From: an uncultured Paracoccaceae bacterium
Lineage (GTDB): Bacteria > Pseudomonadota > Alphaproteobacteria > Rhodobacterales > Rhodobacteraceae
Reading direction: 5' to 3'
DNA: 64,000 nucleotides
Assembly: GCA_947503175.1 (NCBI GenBank)
Contig: CANNCO010000002.1
Span: forward strand, 62,001-126,000
Shown here: positions 9,420-18,288 of the stretch, in pieces
How the letters are laid out: each line of letters opens with the position of its first letter
How positions within the stretch are numbered: the stretch's first letter is position 1
The notes under the pieces: generated by a model
Seen by the model: only the letters and a program-made list of their open reading frames with translations
Database searches by the model: none
Told to the model about the DNA's origin: nothing
Program-made: the position numbers and the translations under genes

Positions 9420-10118
9420 TCAGTCCGGCGCTTTGTGCTCCAAATCCAACAGGTGCATGTAACGGGCAAAACCCGACGTGATATGATTATGCGCAGCAGC
9501 GCGTGCGGCTTCGGAGTCGCCATCGATCACAGCGTCATATATGGCACCATGCTCGTCCAGAGACTGCGCGATGTTCGTGGCAACTGACAGTCCACGCCTG
9601 CGGAACAGGTGCATTTCCTTGACGAGATTGTCGTAGACGGTCTTGGCCTTGGGGTTGTTTGCGGCTTCCAACAGCATGTCATGAAACTCGATGTTCAGGC
9701 CGTAGTAGCTGTCATTGTCTTGGTCTTCCTGAGCGCGTTCCATTTTTCTGATGTTCTTCTTCAGGCTTTTAGGTAATCCCGGTTCGGCTCCTTCACTTAC
9801 CCTGCGCGCCGCCGCCGCACACGCCATTGCAAAGATGGCGCCCCGTAGCTCATAGAGATTGCGCACCTCGGGCAAGGTAGTCTCGTGCACAAAGGCCCCG
9901 CGGTTTGCGATCAGATCGATCAGGCCGGAGTCTGCCAGTGATCGAATGGCTTCACGCACCGTACCGCGGCTGACGCCCATTGCGCTGGACAAAGCCAATT
10001 CATTCATCTTCTCGCCTGCACCAAGTTCACCATCCTCAATCATGCGCTCGATTTCAGAACGCACTTCGCTAGCGAGGGTCGCGCGTTGTGTTCCAATCAG
10101 TCTTGCACTCATCGTCAT
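9420..10118 (-). CDS. GntR-family regulator, FCD type (first copy)
   Basis: Cytoplasmic transcription regulator, 232 residues: winged helix-turn-helix at about residues 15-80 (with AMGVSRGTVREAIRSL as recognition region) and a C-terminal all-helical FCD ligand domain containing likely metal ligands in the NIEFHDMLLEAANN segment. It is transcribed with matB and diverges from the CoA-transferase operon, so it probably controls both. A CoA ester or small carboxylate is the expected effector for FCD proteins. It resembles the second GntR of this window in layout. Confidence 0.85.
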   Translation of the reverse strand: MTMSARLIGTQRATLASEVRSEIERMIEDGELGAGEKMNELALSSAMGVSRGTVREAIRSLADSGLIDLIANRGAFVHETTLPEVRNLYELRGAIFAMACAAAARRVSEGAEPGLPKSLKKNIRKMERAQEDQDNDSYYGLNIEFHDMLLEAANNPKAKTVYDNLVKEMHLFRRRGLSVATNIAQSLDEHGAIYDAVIDGDSEAARAAAHNHITSGFARYMHLLDLEHKAPD

Positions 10119-10230
10119 CGCCCATTCTCATCCTGCCGAGATATTTTTGTCAACAATTAACATTTTGATTGTCATCTATCGTCATTGCACCTAAGTCTAT
10201 AGCAGCACATCTTCGATGATGGGAGCCAGC
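10119..10230. promoter_or_regulatory. Divergent promoter region, gntR1-matB / CoA-transferase operon
   Basis: AT-rich segment with candidate GntR sites. TGTCAACA occurs at 10148-10155 and GATTGTCA at 10167-10174; an ACAAT/ATTGT inverted repeat spans 10153-10172. Both 8-mers recur (one on the other strand) upstream of the second gntR near 18.1 kb. TGTCAA also reads as a TTGACA -35 on the minus strand with a plausible TGAGAA -10, so some of the similarity may be promoter rather than operator. Confidence 0.45.
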
Positions 10231-11469
10231 ATGGCAGAGCACGCGAGCCAACAATCACGGGATCAAAACGTTTCTGACCCCGATACCCTCGCCCCAATGG
10301 CCAGTTCCGCATTAAGCGGCCTGCGAGTACTTGATCTCACCCGCGTGCGTTCCGGCCCCACATGTGTTCGTCAGCTCGCCGACTGGGGCGCCGATGTCAT
10401 CAAGATCGAGGCGCCCGTCGATACGGCGCAGTTCGGCGGCCCCCGCTCTGGCCCTGACTTCCAAAACCTTCATCGTAACAAACGCAGCCTGACGCTGGAC
10501 CTGAAGTCGGAGGCTGGTTTGGACGCGTTTCTGAAGCTGGCTGAAACCACCGATATCATTGTCGAAAACTTCCGCCCCGGCGTGAAGAAACGCCTTGGCA
10601 TTGATTATGAAACCCTTGCTTCAAAGAATCACGGCCTGATCTACGCGTCCATTTCAGGGTTCGGGCAGGATGGCCCGCTCGCAGATCGGCCCGGTTTCGA
10701 CCAGATCGCGCAAGGAATGGGCGGGTTGATGTCGATTACCGGAGAGAAAGGGGCGGGACCGATGCGCGTGGGCATTCCGGTTGCCGATTTGTGCGCCGGC
10801 ATTTTTGCGGCACAAGGGATCCTGATCGCGCTTTTTGAACGCGCCAAGTCCGGCAAAGGTCAATGGGTCCAGACATCGCTTCTGCAAGCACAGGTCTTCA
10901 TGCTCGATTTTCAGGCCGCGCGCTTCCTTATGGATGGCGAAGTACCGAAACAGGCTGGTAACAACCATCCGACATCGATCCCAACCGGTGTCTTCAAGAC
11001 ATCCGACGGCCACATCAATATCGCTGTCACCGGCAACAACATTTGGGCCAAGTTCGCGCAATTGATGGAGCGTACAGACTGGCTTGATGACGAACGTTTT
11101 GCAACGCCGCCTGCACGCTCGGCCAACCGCGACGCTCTTGGTGACGAAATTGAAGAGATTACCAGTACCCGGCCTACCTCAGATTGGATCGAACTGTTCA
11201 CAGCCGCGGGTGTGCCAGCGGGCGAAATCAACGACATAGGACAGGTCTTCTCAAATCCTCAAGTGCGCCACCTTGGGCTCGCCCAATCTGTTGTCAGCCA
11301 GGAACGCGGGGAAACCGAACTGGTCGGCCAACCGATTATCATGAGCCGTACGCCAAGCCGTATCGCCAGCCCGCCACCGACAGCCGGGCAGCACAGCGCA
11401 GAGATTCTTTCTGAGATCGGCCTGAGCGATGCTGAAATCGCAGAGATGAAAGCATCGGGTGCAACCTGA
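10231..11469 (+). CDS. CaiB/BaiF family (class III) CoA transferase
   Basis: Predicted to move CoA between carboxylic acids through a covalent aspartyl intermediate. 412 residues from the ATG at 10231, which has a GGGAG site 6 nt upstream; an in-frame ATG at 10216 lacks one. The family core starts at LSGLRVLDLTR (residue 29), and the catalytic aspartate is probably Asp157 in a RPGFDQIAQG context. The first 28 residues are an unusual extension, so a start at 10297 is also possible. It leads an operon with a crotonase-fold protein and a thioesterase; the acid is unknown. Confidence 0.82.
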   Translation: MAEHASQQSRDQNVSDPDTLAPMASSALSGLRVLDLTRVRSGPTCVRQLADWGADVIKIEAPVDTAQFGGPRSGPDFQNLHRNKRSLTLDLKSEAGLDAFLKLAETTDIIVENFRPGVKKRLGIDYETLASKNHGLIYASISGFGQDGPLADRPGFDQIAQGMGGLMSITGEKGAGPMRVGIPVADLCAGIFAAQGILIALFERAKSGKGQWVQTSLLQAQVFMLDFQAARFLMDGEVPKQAGNNHPTSIPTGVFKTSDGHINIAVTGNNIWAKFAQLMERTDWLDDERFATPPARSANRDALGDEIEEITSTRPTSDWIELFTAAGVPAGEINDIGQVFSNPQVRHLGLAQSVVSQERGETELVGQPIIMSRTPSRIASPPPTAGQHSAEILSEIGLSDAEIAEMKASGAT

Positions 11470-11494
11470 AACTCGAAAAACAGCGGATAGAACA

Positions 11495-12280
11495 ATGACA
11501 GACAAGATCATAACAGAGCAGTCGGGCGATATCGCTCGGATCATTTTCAATCAGCCCGAAAAGCGTAATGCCGTTTCGCTTGAAATGTGGGAGGCGATGG
11601 AAGAAGCCGCAACACGCTTTGCCAATGACGATACAGTGCGGATATTGATCCTCTCCGGTGCGGGCGGCAAAGCGTTCGTTTCGGGCGCGGACGTGTCAAA
11701 GTTCGAAACCGAGCGCGCGAGTGCAGATGCGGTCGCCCATTACAACGCCACGACGCAGCGCGTCTATGACCTGCTCGAAGACTTTCCGAAACCAACGATT
11801 GCCCAGATAGACGGCTACTGCATTGGCGGCGGCGTCGCTCTTTCGCTAAGCTGTGACTTGCGTATTTGCGGTGAGAGTTCGCAGTTCGCGGTTCCGGCAG
11901 CGAAACTCGGACTCGGTTATGGCTTCCATGGGATCAAGCGGCTGGTCGATATCGTAGGCCCGTCCTTCGCTAAAGAGATATTCTTCACCGCACGCCGCTT
12001 CACGTCCGAAGAAGCCCGCGTGATGGGGCTGGTGAACCGCGTCGTCCCTGATGATCAGGTCGCCAGAAGCGCCGAGGAGACCGCCCGTATGATCGCTGAC
12101 AACGCGCCAATGACAGTGGCATCGGTCAAATATATCGTAAGCCAGACGGTGGCCCCGGAGAGCGAGCGTGACCTTGCCGAATGCGACGCCCGCGTTACCG
12201 CATGCTTCGAAAGCGCCGACTATATCGAAGGCCGCCGGGCTTTCCTTGAAAAACGCAAAGCCAATTTCGTAGGCGCCTGA
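11495..12280 (+). CDS. Crotonase-fold protein lacking both hydratase glutamates; decarboxylase-like
   Basis: 261 residues, enoyl-CoA hydratase/isomerase superfamily, with the oxyanion-hole motifs SGADVSKF (64-71) and IGGGVA (110-115). The two acid/base glutamates of enoyl-CoA hydratases are absent: Ala115 and Ala135 stand where the other crotonase of this window (57621-58412) has Glu115 and Glu135. The segment around Tyr142 (KLGLGYGFHG) and the C-terminus (FLEKRKANFVG) resemble, from memory, E. coli methylmalonyl-CoA decarboxylase. Next to MatB, a malonyl-type CoA decarboxylase is plausible; hydratase activity is unlikely. Confidence 0.75.
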   Translation: MTDKIITEQSGDIARIIFNQPEKRNAVSLEMWEAMEEAATRFANDDTVRILILSGAGGKAFVSGADVSKFETERASADAVAHYNATTQRVYDLLEDFPKPTIAQIDGYCIGGGVALSLSCDLRICGESSQFAVPAAKLGLGYGFHGIKRLVDIVGPSFAKEIFFTARRFTSEEARVMGLVNRVVPDDQVARSAEETARMIADNAPMTVASVKYIVSQTVAPESERDLAECDARVTACFESADYIEGRRAFLEKRKANFVGA

Positions 12281-12744
12281 TGGATGAGGCATCGGTGGTC
12301 CGCATCGACGAAGCTGCGGCACGCGCACATTTTGAGAAGGCCCTCGACGGGCACGCTCAGGCATTCGAGACGTTTTTCTTCGCGCGCTTTCTCGGGCTTT
12401 CCTTCGACTACCTGCCCCATGATGCCCCCGACGATGAAAAAGACACTTGTCGCCTGACTTTCGATGTTACCGATCTTGTCAAAAACCCACAGGGTTCGCT
12501 TCATGGTGGGGCAATGGCGTCGGTAATGGACATATCGATGGGTCATTTGGTCAAGAAGGTTTCAGGCCCCGGTGCAACGATCGAGATGAAAGTGCAGTTC
12601 ATGCGCCCCGTCACCGAGGGAACGGTGATCTGCGAGGGCCGCTTTACCAAACGAGGACGTTCTTTGTCATTCATGGAAAGCCGCTTGACCGGTCCGGAAG
12701 GCAAGCTCGCGGCCCTTGCAACCGCGACATGGAAAATGCCCTGA
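12280..12744 (+). CDS. PaaI-family hotdog thioesterase
   Basis: Predicted acyl-CoA thioesterase, 154 residues, hotdog fold. The central-helix motif SLHGGAMASVMDISMGHL (about residues 72-89) carries the HGG and Asp typical of PaaI-type catalysis. Its ATG overlaps the last base of the preceding stop (TGATG), indicating coupling. It could release the end product of the CoA pathway or rescue CoA from dead-end esters. Confidence 0.78.
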   Translation: MDEASVVRIDEAAARAHFEKALDGHAQAFETFFFARFLGLSFDYLPHDAPDDEKDTCRLTFDVTDLVKNPQGSLHGGAMASVMDISMGHLVKKVSGPGATIEMKVQFMRPVTEGTVICEGRFTKRGRSLSFMESRLTGPEGKLAALATATWKMP

Positions 12745-12771
12745 GCCGAGAAATTCTGGAGTTCCGAAAAG

Positions 12772-14022
12772 ATGACTTTTACGCCCAATCTGATGGACAA
12801 GGTCCGCGCACGCTTCGCCCATGTGTCCGAATGCCCTTTCGAAGGGTCACGGGTGTTTTTTGAGAATGCAGGCGGTGCGCTCACTCTCAACTCAGCGGTT
12901 GAGACATCCGCGCGTATGGCCGCCATTCCTGACAATCAGGGCCGCGACAATCCTGCGGCTCACGCACTGGTCGCGATGATCGACAAATCAAAGGCGGATA
13001 TGCGTGTTCTGTTCAACGCTCCCGAAGGCCAGTTCTTTGTTGGTGAAAGCGGTACTGAACTGCTCTTTCGGCTCATCCGAACCGCATGCCTCGGCACGCC
13101 CGGAGGCCGTGTGCTCGGCAGCACTGTAGAGCACCCCGCGACACGCAGTGCGGCACGTAAGTGGTCCGAAACAGCCGGCAAGATCCATCTGCTGATCAAG
13201 CATGACGACGCGATCGGTGCGGTCGATGCCACGGACTACGAGGCTCACATCACCCCCGATACCCAGGTTGCCACGATCCTGCACACGTCTCCCGTTACCG
13301 GCATGGGAATGGACGTTGCGGCGATATCGAAGGCGATCCGTGCTGCCGCACCGGACTGTTTCATCATTGTCGACGGCATCCAGCACGCCGCCCATGGTCA
13401 GCTGGACATCGAAAGCTACGGCATCGATGGTTATGTTGTCTCTCCCTACAAGGTCTTTTCGCGCCACGGCTATGGCGTGGCTTGGATATCGGACCGAATG
13501 TCCGCCTTGCCCCACGACCATCTTCTTGATGCACCCGGCGAACCTTGGGAACTTGGAACGCGCGACACGGGCGCCTATGCGACCTTCTCCGACGTCGTGG
13601 AATACTTTGAGTGGCTGGGTGGTGAGGTCAGTGACGAAACCGAGCGGCGCGCCCGCATTGTTGCGGCAGGCAAAGCGATCCATGCACATGAAAAGGCTCT
13701 GACGGATGCCATGATTCACGGTACCGGGAACCTCAAGGGTCTGGCGGAAATGCCCCGGGTCACGATTATCGGCGGTGTCGACAATCCGCGGCGCGAGGGG
13801 CTGGTTTCAATTGCCGTCGACGGGCAGGATGCACCGGATGTTGTCACCAAGCTGCGCGAGAGGGGTATTAGAACCCACACCCGCAAGGCCGATCACTATT
13901 CCGGAAACATTCTTGACCCTCTGGGAATGCCGTCTGCCATACGGGTCTCCATGTGCCACTACAACACCGAAGGTGAAGTCGCACAGTTCTTGCAGGCGAT
14001 GCGCGAGATCACGGAAGAATAA
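12772..14022 (+). CDS. Cysteine desulfurase-like class V aminotransferase
   Basis: PLP-dependent enzyme of fold type I, 416 residues. The PLP lysine is in SPYKVFSRHGYG near residue 226, with the VDGIQHAAHG Asp/His motif about 25 residues before it and STVEHPATR upstream. It resembles the cysteine desulfurase-like proteins distinct from housekeeping IscS/SufS, and no Fe-S genes lie nearby. It ends the CoA-transferase operon, 27 bp after the thioesterase gene. The reaction (transamination, C-S or C-N bond cleavage, or epimerisation) is not deducible here. Confidence 0.7.
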   Translation: MTFTPNLMDKVRARFAHVSECPFEGSRVFFENAGGALTLNSAVETSARMAAIPDNQGRDNPAAHALVAMIDKSKADMRVLFNAPEGQFFVGESGTELLFRLIRTACLGTPGGRVLGSTVEHPATRSAARKWSETAGKIHLLIKHDDAIGAVDATDYEAHITPDTQVATILHTSPVTGMGMDVAAISKAIRAAAPDCFIIVDGIQHAAHGQLDIESYGIDGYVVSPYKVFSRHGYGVAWISDRMSALPHDHLLDAPGEPWELGTRDTGAYATFSDVVEYFEWLGGEVSDETERRARIVAAGKAIHAHEKALTDAMIHGTGNLKGLAEMPRVTIIGGVDNPRREGLVSIAVDGQDAPDVVTKLRERGIRTHTRKADHYSGNILDPLGMPSAIRVSMCHYNTEGEVAQFLQAMREITEE

Positions 14023-14269
14023 GTCTAAAGACCAGGGGTTCTGCCGGCTCCTCCAACGAGGCCGGGGACAATACAAGCCCCACCGTCCTTGCCTATGGCA
14101 GCGCGATCTTAGATCGTTTGCCGAGCATTCGGACCGCGACCGACGGGACGCTCGGAACACTGTCTGGAGTGAACTGTAGTGCAGCCTGCATGCGGTCTGA
14201 AACCTTGTCTGGTAACGCGATACACTTGGAGCCTGACACTGCACCGGTGCCTCGCTGGCCGGCACGTCG

Positions 14270-15802
14270 TCAGGTTCCGGCCTTCTCTGCGTCTCCGGCG
14301 CTCTTGCCAAACCGGTTCAGAAGCGGCAGCAGAACCACAAGCGCGATCGTGACACCAATGATCGAAAGCGATGCCGGGCGATCGATGAAGATACCAAACG
14401 AACCGCGTGAAATTGTGAGCGTTTGACGCAAAGCCTCTTCTGCCAGAGGGCCGAGTACCAGAGCCAGTACCAGAGCCGCCGGAGAAAACCCGTAGAGCCT
14501 CATGAAGAAGCCAGCGATCCCCGCCCCAAACATCAGATAGGTTTCCACGAACGAGGCGTTCACGCTGAACGTTCCAAGCGTGCAGATCACCAGAACAGTC
14601 GGTCCGAGGATCCGGTAGGGTACTTTGATCAGTTTAACAAACAGCGGGATCGCAAATATACTGATCGTCAGCAGGGCCATGTTTCCCAGATACATCGACG
14701 CGATAAGACCCCATGCCAGTTCGGGATTCTGCTCCATAAAAAGAGGGCCGGGCCGAAGACCCCAGAGAAGAAACGCTGCCAGCAGAACAGCGGTCGACGC
14801 CGAGCCCGGGATGCCAAGTGTCAGAAGTGGGATCATGGCCCCCGACGACGCGGCATTGTTCGCTGTTTCGGGTGCCACCAGCCCGGCCATTTCGCCCTTG
14901 CCGAACTTCTCGGGGTTCTTCGAAATCGATCGTTCAGTCGAATAGGCCATGAGTGATGCAATCGTGGCGCCCGCGCCAGGAATGACACCGACAACAAAAC
15001 CCAGCACCGAATGGCGGGCCATCGTCATCCGTGTCGATATCCAGTCTTGCGCCGTTGGCCAGAACCTCTCTTCCTTATCGTATTGAACGATGGAACCCGT
15101 TCCGGTTTTGTGCAGCCCCTGATAGAACGCATAGAAAAGCTCGCCCAGACCGAAAAGGCCGATGGCAATCGGTATGAAATAGATCCCACCGATCAGCTCA
15201 GCGGACCCGAACGTGTAGCGGCCCTGTCCTGTCTCCAGATCGACGCCGACGGTGCCAAGCGCAAAACCGATGAGCGCCGATAGCAGGCCAAGCTTCCAGT
15301 TCGAGCCGATCATGACGATAAGCGTCAACATCCCCATCATCGCGAGCAAGAAGTACTCGGGCGGCCCGAAACTGCGTGACACCTGGGCGAACAGGGGTGC
15401 CAAGACGGTGATCAGGATGACGCCAACCGTACCGCCGACAAAGGAGGCGACCGCCTGCATAACCAATGCAGGACCGGCACGGCCCTTTTTTGCCAGCGGA
15501 AATCCGTCAAATGTACTGGCGACTGTCGCGCTTTCTCCGGGAGTGTTGAGCAGGATCGACGTGATCGTCCCGCCATACATGGCACCATAGTAAATCGCCG
15601 CAAGCATCATGATCGCACCGATCGGATCCATTCCGAAGGTGATCGGCAACAGAATGGCCAGACCCGCGGACGGGCCAAATCCGGGTATGACGCCGACAAT
15701 CATGCCAACCATGGCACCGACTAGAAGGTAGACCATGTTGATAGGTGTGATAGCGACGGAAAGCCCCATCATCAGATCACTGAATATGTCCATCGGCGTC
15801 AC
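14270..15802 (-). CDS. tctA: Tripartite tricarboxylate transporter large permease (TctA family)
   Basis: Large membrane subunit of a TTT uptake system, 510 residues with about 11-12 membrane segments and the TctA hallmark loops GVIPGFGPSAG (near residues 37-47) and GVIPGAGATIASLMAYSTE near residue 265. Last gene of the unit gntR2-tctC-tctB-tctA. Convergent with the class V aminotransferase gene 247 bp away. Substrate unknown; a di- or tricarboxylate is typical. Confidence 0.9.
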   Translation of the reverse strand: MTPMDIFSDLMMGLSVAITPINMVYLLVGAMVGMIVGVIPGFGPSAGLAILLPITFGMDPIGAIMMLAAIYYGAMYGGTITSILLNTPGESATVASTFDGFPLAKKGRAGPALVMQAVASFVGGTVGVILITVLAPLFAQVSRSFGPPEYFLLAMMGMLTLIVMIGSNWKLGLLSALIGFALGTVGVDLETGQGRYTFGSAELIGGIYFIPIAIGLFGLGELFYAFYQGLHKTGTGSIVQYDKEERFWPTAQDWISTRMTMARHSVLGFVVGVIPGAGATIASLMAYSTERSISKNPEKFGKGEMAGLVAPETANNAASSGAMIPLLTLGIPGSASTAVLLAAFLLWGLRPGPLFMEQNPELAWGLIASMYLGNMALLTISIFAIPLFVKLIKVPYRILGPTVLVICTLGTFSVNASFVETYLMFGAGIAGFFMRLYGFSPAALVLALVLGPLAEEALRQTLTISRGSFGIFIDRPASLSIIGVTIALVVLLPLLNRFGKSAGDAEKAGT

Positions 15803-15832
15803 TCCTGTCGGCGGCCTTACGTCCGTGCAGTG

Positions 15833-16282
15833 TTATAGAAAGGGCAGTTCAAACAGGGCCGGCGGCATATTGGCGTTCAGCATCCTGTCAAAAAGAAGGT
15901 AGACTGCGCTTGGAATTGCAACGACCATCACCGCGTTTTGCGCATGCTTTCCACGGTTGAGAATGCTCAGCGCCAAGGCAAGATACACGACTGTGGCGGG
16001 GAACCCTCCAAAGAGCCGTAAGAGAACCGCGTAGCCAACCGCCAGCCCCATCAGTATGAACGCATCACGCCAACCGCTTGTATCGGCATTGACGTCACGC
16101 TGTTTGCCAATTGCTTCGACAAGAGCCCATATCGTGAACGCGATCATGGCGACGCCTACAATACGCGGAAAGAAACCCGGCCCCAGCCGACCGGTACGGG
16201 TCAGAAAGGCCAGGTCCACAAAGGCCACGTAGGTGTAACAAACCGCCCCCGCCAACACGACGAGCAGGAATCCAATTCGCAT
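15833..16282 (-). CDS. tctB: TTT transporter small permease (TctB family)
   Basis: Small membrane subunit of the same TTT transporter, 149 residues with four hydrophobic segments, the family topology. The N-terminal helix is followed by the conserved LGPGFFPRIVG motif (about residues 33-43). It is 30 bp upstream of tctA. A terminator-like hairpin separates it from tctC. Confidence 0.86.
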   Translation of the reverse strand: MRIGFLLVVLAGAVCYTYVAFVDLAFLTRTGRLGPGFFPRIVGVAMIAFTIWALVEAIGKQRDVNADTSGWRDAFILMGLAVGYAVLLRLFGGFPATVVYLALALSILNRGKHAQNAVMVVAIPSAVYLLFDRMLNANMPPALFELPFL

Positions 16283-16306
16283 CAGTCTTGCCCTGCAAAA
16301 AGAAGA

Positions 16307-16330
16307 CCGGTCGCACCCATGTGCGACCGG
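16307..16330 (-). terminator. Terminator-like hairpin between tctC and tctB
   Basis: Perfect 10-bp stem (CCGGTCGCAC / GTGCGACCGG) with a 4-nt loop. On the minus strand the stem is followed by TCTTCTTTTT, the form of an intrinsic terminator, yet tctB and tctA continue downstream. It probably gives partial termination so that the binding protein is made in excess over the permeases. Confidence 0.75.
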
Positions 16331-16348
16331 CAGTTTTCTTCGGACCGG

Positions 16349-17341
16349 TCAGTCAATCGCACCAACGGAACGGAGTACCTCCGAAAAGCCACTCTTTGTG
16401 GAGGCAAGGAACTCGCGGAACTCTTCACCGTAAAGCACCGTCGGCGTGAGCGTGTTCTTCTCGATATACTCGTCCCACTCCGGTGTTTCGACGACCTGTT
16501 GCATCGTGGCGATCCACCACTCTTGTGCCTCTTTCGGCGCGCCTGGCGTCAGGATCAGACCGCGTGGCATAGACACCCCGATGTCATAGCCGAGGTCTCC
16601 CATCGTCGGAACACCTTCCAACGCGGCCGGCGTCGACTGACCCGAGAACACGAGAGGACGCAGTTCACCTGAATCGATCAGTCCCAGGATTTCGCCCGGG
16701 TTTCCGACCATTGCGTCCAGCGCGTCCGAAAGAAGCGCCGTCGTCTGATCAGCCATCGAGTTAAAGGAAACGTAGTCGAATTCAAACCCGGCACGCTGGG
16801 CAAAAAGTGTCGGAACGATGAAGTCAACATTGACGGTTCCGGTACCACCGATGTTCACCGGGCTTTCTTTTGCCATCGCTATGAACTCTTCGATGTTTTG
16901 AATCTCTGACGATCCGTTTACCACCAATACAAGGTCGTCTGTCGCCAAAAGTGCTACGGGTGTAAAGTCCTCCGGTTGCCACGGAGTATCCGCCTGAAGC
17001 GGCGTCGTCACAAAACTGCCCGAGGTCGTCGAAATTCCATAAGCGTTACCTGCCTGTCCGAACAGGTATCCCCAACCTACCGCGCCCGAGCCTCCGGCCC
17101 GGTTTTCTGCCGAGATATCACCGGGGTAAAGATCGTACTTGTTGAGAATATCGATGATCGTCCGGGCCATGATATCGTTGCCGCCGCCGGGACCAAACGC
17201 GATCGTCCAGTCGAGCGTTTCATCCGGTGAAGGATAGTCTTCAGCAACGGCCGACCCCGCGAGAAGTGCAGGCACAGAAAGCACCGTGGCAAAAGCTGCA
17301 GCACGTAGCCACGCGCCATCTAGTTTCATCGAGATTGTCAT
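16349..17341 (-). CDS. tctC: TTT transporter substrate-binding protein (TctC family)
   Basis: Periplasmic binding protein, 330 residues. The ATG at 17341 is preceded by GGAGGAACTC; the frame stays open 28 codons upstream but without a ribosome site. A signal peptide covers about residues 1-35, cleaving after SAVA. The mature part shows the Bug/TctC pattern, with a GGGNDIMAR loop near residue 52 that normally binds a carboxylate, and a C-terminal LTPGAPKEAQEWW segment. Ligand unknown. Confidence 0.87.
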   Translation of the reverse strand: MTISMKLDGAWLRAAAFATVLSVPALLAGSAVAEDYPSPDETLDWTIAFGPGGGNDIMARTIIDILNKYDLYPGDISAENRAGGSGAVGWGYLFGQAGNAYGISTTSGSFVTTPLQADTPWQPEDFTPVALLATDDLVLVVNGSSEIQNIEEFIAMAKESPVNIGGTGTVNVDFIVPTLFAQRAGFEFDYVSFNSMADQTTALLSDALDAMVGNPGEILGLIDSGELRPLVFSGQSTPAALEGVPTMGDLGYDIGVSMPRGLILTPGAPKEAQEWWIATMQQVVETPEWDEYIEKNTLTPTVLYGEEFREFLASTKSGFSEVLRSVGAID

Positions 17342-17436
17342 GAGTTCCTCCCTCATTGGTTCGATAAGCCAAAGTCTAGATCGTCCTTGCCGCTCGACTG
17401 CTTGGGCCGTGAACACCGTCGTCATGGCGCATTGAG

Positions 17437-18111
17437 TTACAGCGTTTCCAGTAGCCTCTTTTTTCCGTTCATATGGTGTTGCGCGCCCTCCGACCGCGCG
17501 GTTTCTACATCCCCGAGTTCAATCGCGGTTACGATTCGATCATGCTCGGCGTTGGATGCCTGCAATGCCTCCGGACCAGTCAATACGCGAAGCCGCATCA
17601 GCCGTACTTCCTTACCTAGCGAGGTATAAAGCGCTGCCGCACGTTCAGCGCCTGACGCCGCAGCAATGCGGTCATGGAACGCAAGGTTCAGTTCGAAGTA
17701 AGTGTCTTCATCCCCTTTGCGCAACGCATCTGCCAACCGCTCCACAAAACTGCGCAGTTCGGACTTCTGCTGCGCGGTACCGGTCGCAGCCACCCGTGAA
17801 CAGAGATATCCAGCCATCATCGCGCGAAGGTCATAAAGCTCAAGCGCGGCTTCGACCGAAAGGTCGCGCACGAACACACCCTCGTTCGCGACCGCCCTGA
17901 CCAGGCCTTCACGCTCCAGCGATCTGGCGGCCTCCCGCACCGGGCTGCGACTGACACCCAGCTGGCGGGCCAGATCGATCTCATTCAGCCGCTCTCCAGC
18001 CTGCAACTCGCCTTCAAGGATCATGCGTTCGATCTCATCTCGCACCTCCCCAACAAGCGATCGCTGTCGGAGGCGCTGAAACGAAGCACGGATGTCACTT
18101 GCCATTTCCAT
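17437..18111 (-). CDS. GntR-family regulator, FCD type (second copy)
   Basis: 224-residue regulator: winged helix at about residues 15-80 (QLGVSRSPVREAARSLEREG) and an FCD ligand domain with a NLAFHDRIAAASG metal-site segment. It lies 95 bp upstream of tctC on the same strand and diverges from an SDR/AbrB unit, matching the organisation of the first GntR with matB. It probably controls uptake and the divergent genes in response to the imported acid. A second in-frame ATG at 18105 could be the true start. Confidence 0.85.
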   Translation of the reverse strand: MEMASDIRASFQRLRQRSLVGEVRDEIERMILEGELQAGERLNEIDLARQLGVSRSPVREAARSLEREGLVRAVANEGVFVRDLSVEAALELYDLRAMMAGYLCSRVAATGTAQQKSELRSFVERLADALRKGDEDTYFELNLAFHDRIAAASGAERAAALYTSLGKEVRLMRLRVLTGPEALQASNAEHDRIVTAIELGDVETARSEGAQHHMNGKKRLLETL

Positions 18112-18288
18112 CTGTTTTAGAAGAAGTGAAAATTACAGAATGTCAACATTATTCTGCCAATTGACAATCGCTGTCATGCCATGAATGGTTGTAACGATCA
18201 TTGATAGCCAGACGTCTCGACGGGTCTGCAGAGCGATATGCCACCCGCAAGCGATTGGCAGAAAACCAGATAATAAAGGCGTATCTCT
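18112..18288. promoter_or_regulatory. Divergent promoter region, gntR2-tctCBA / SDR-abrB
   Basis: Contains TGTCAACA (18141-18148) and the 15-bp inverted repeat TGACA-N5-TGTCA (18162-18176), which overlaps a perfect TTGACA -35 hexamer at 18161-18166 on the plus strand. TGTCAACA and the reverse complement of TGACAATC also occur upstream of the first gntR, so these are the best operator candidates for the FCD-type regulators. Confidence 0.5.

Noticed and set aside
14023-14269. Possible terminator near 14044-14065 (CCGG ... CCGG with inner CCTC/GAGG)
   Set aside because: The stem is bulged and no T-run follows on either strand; not strong enough to list as a terminator.
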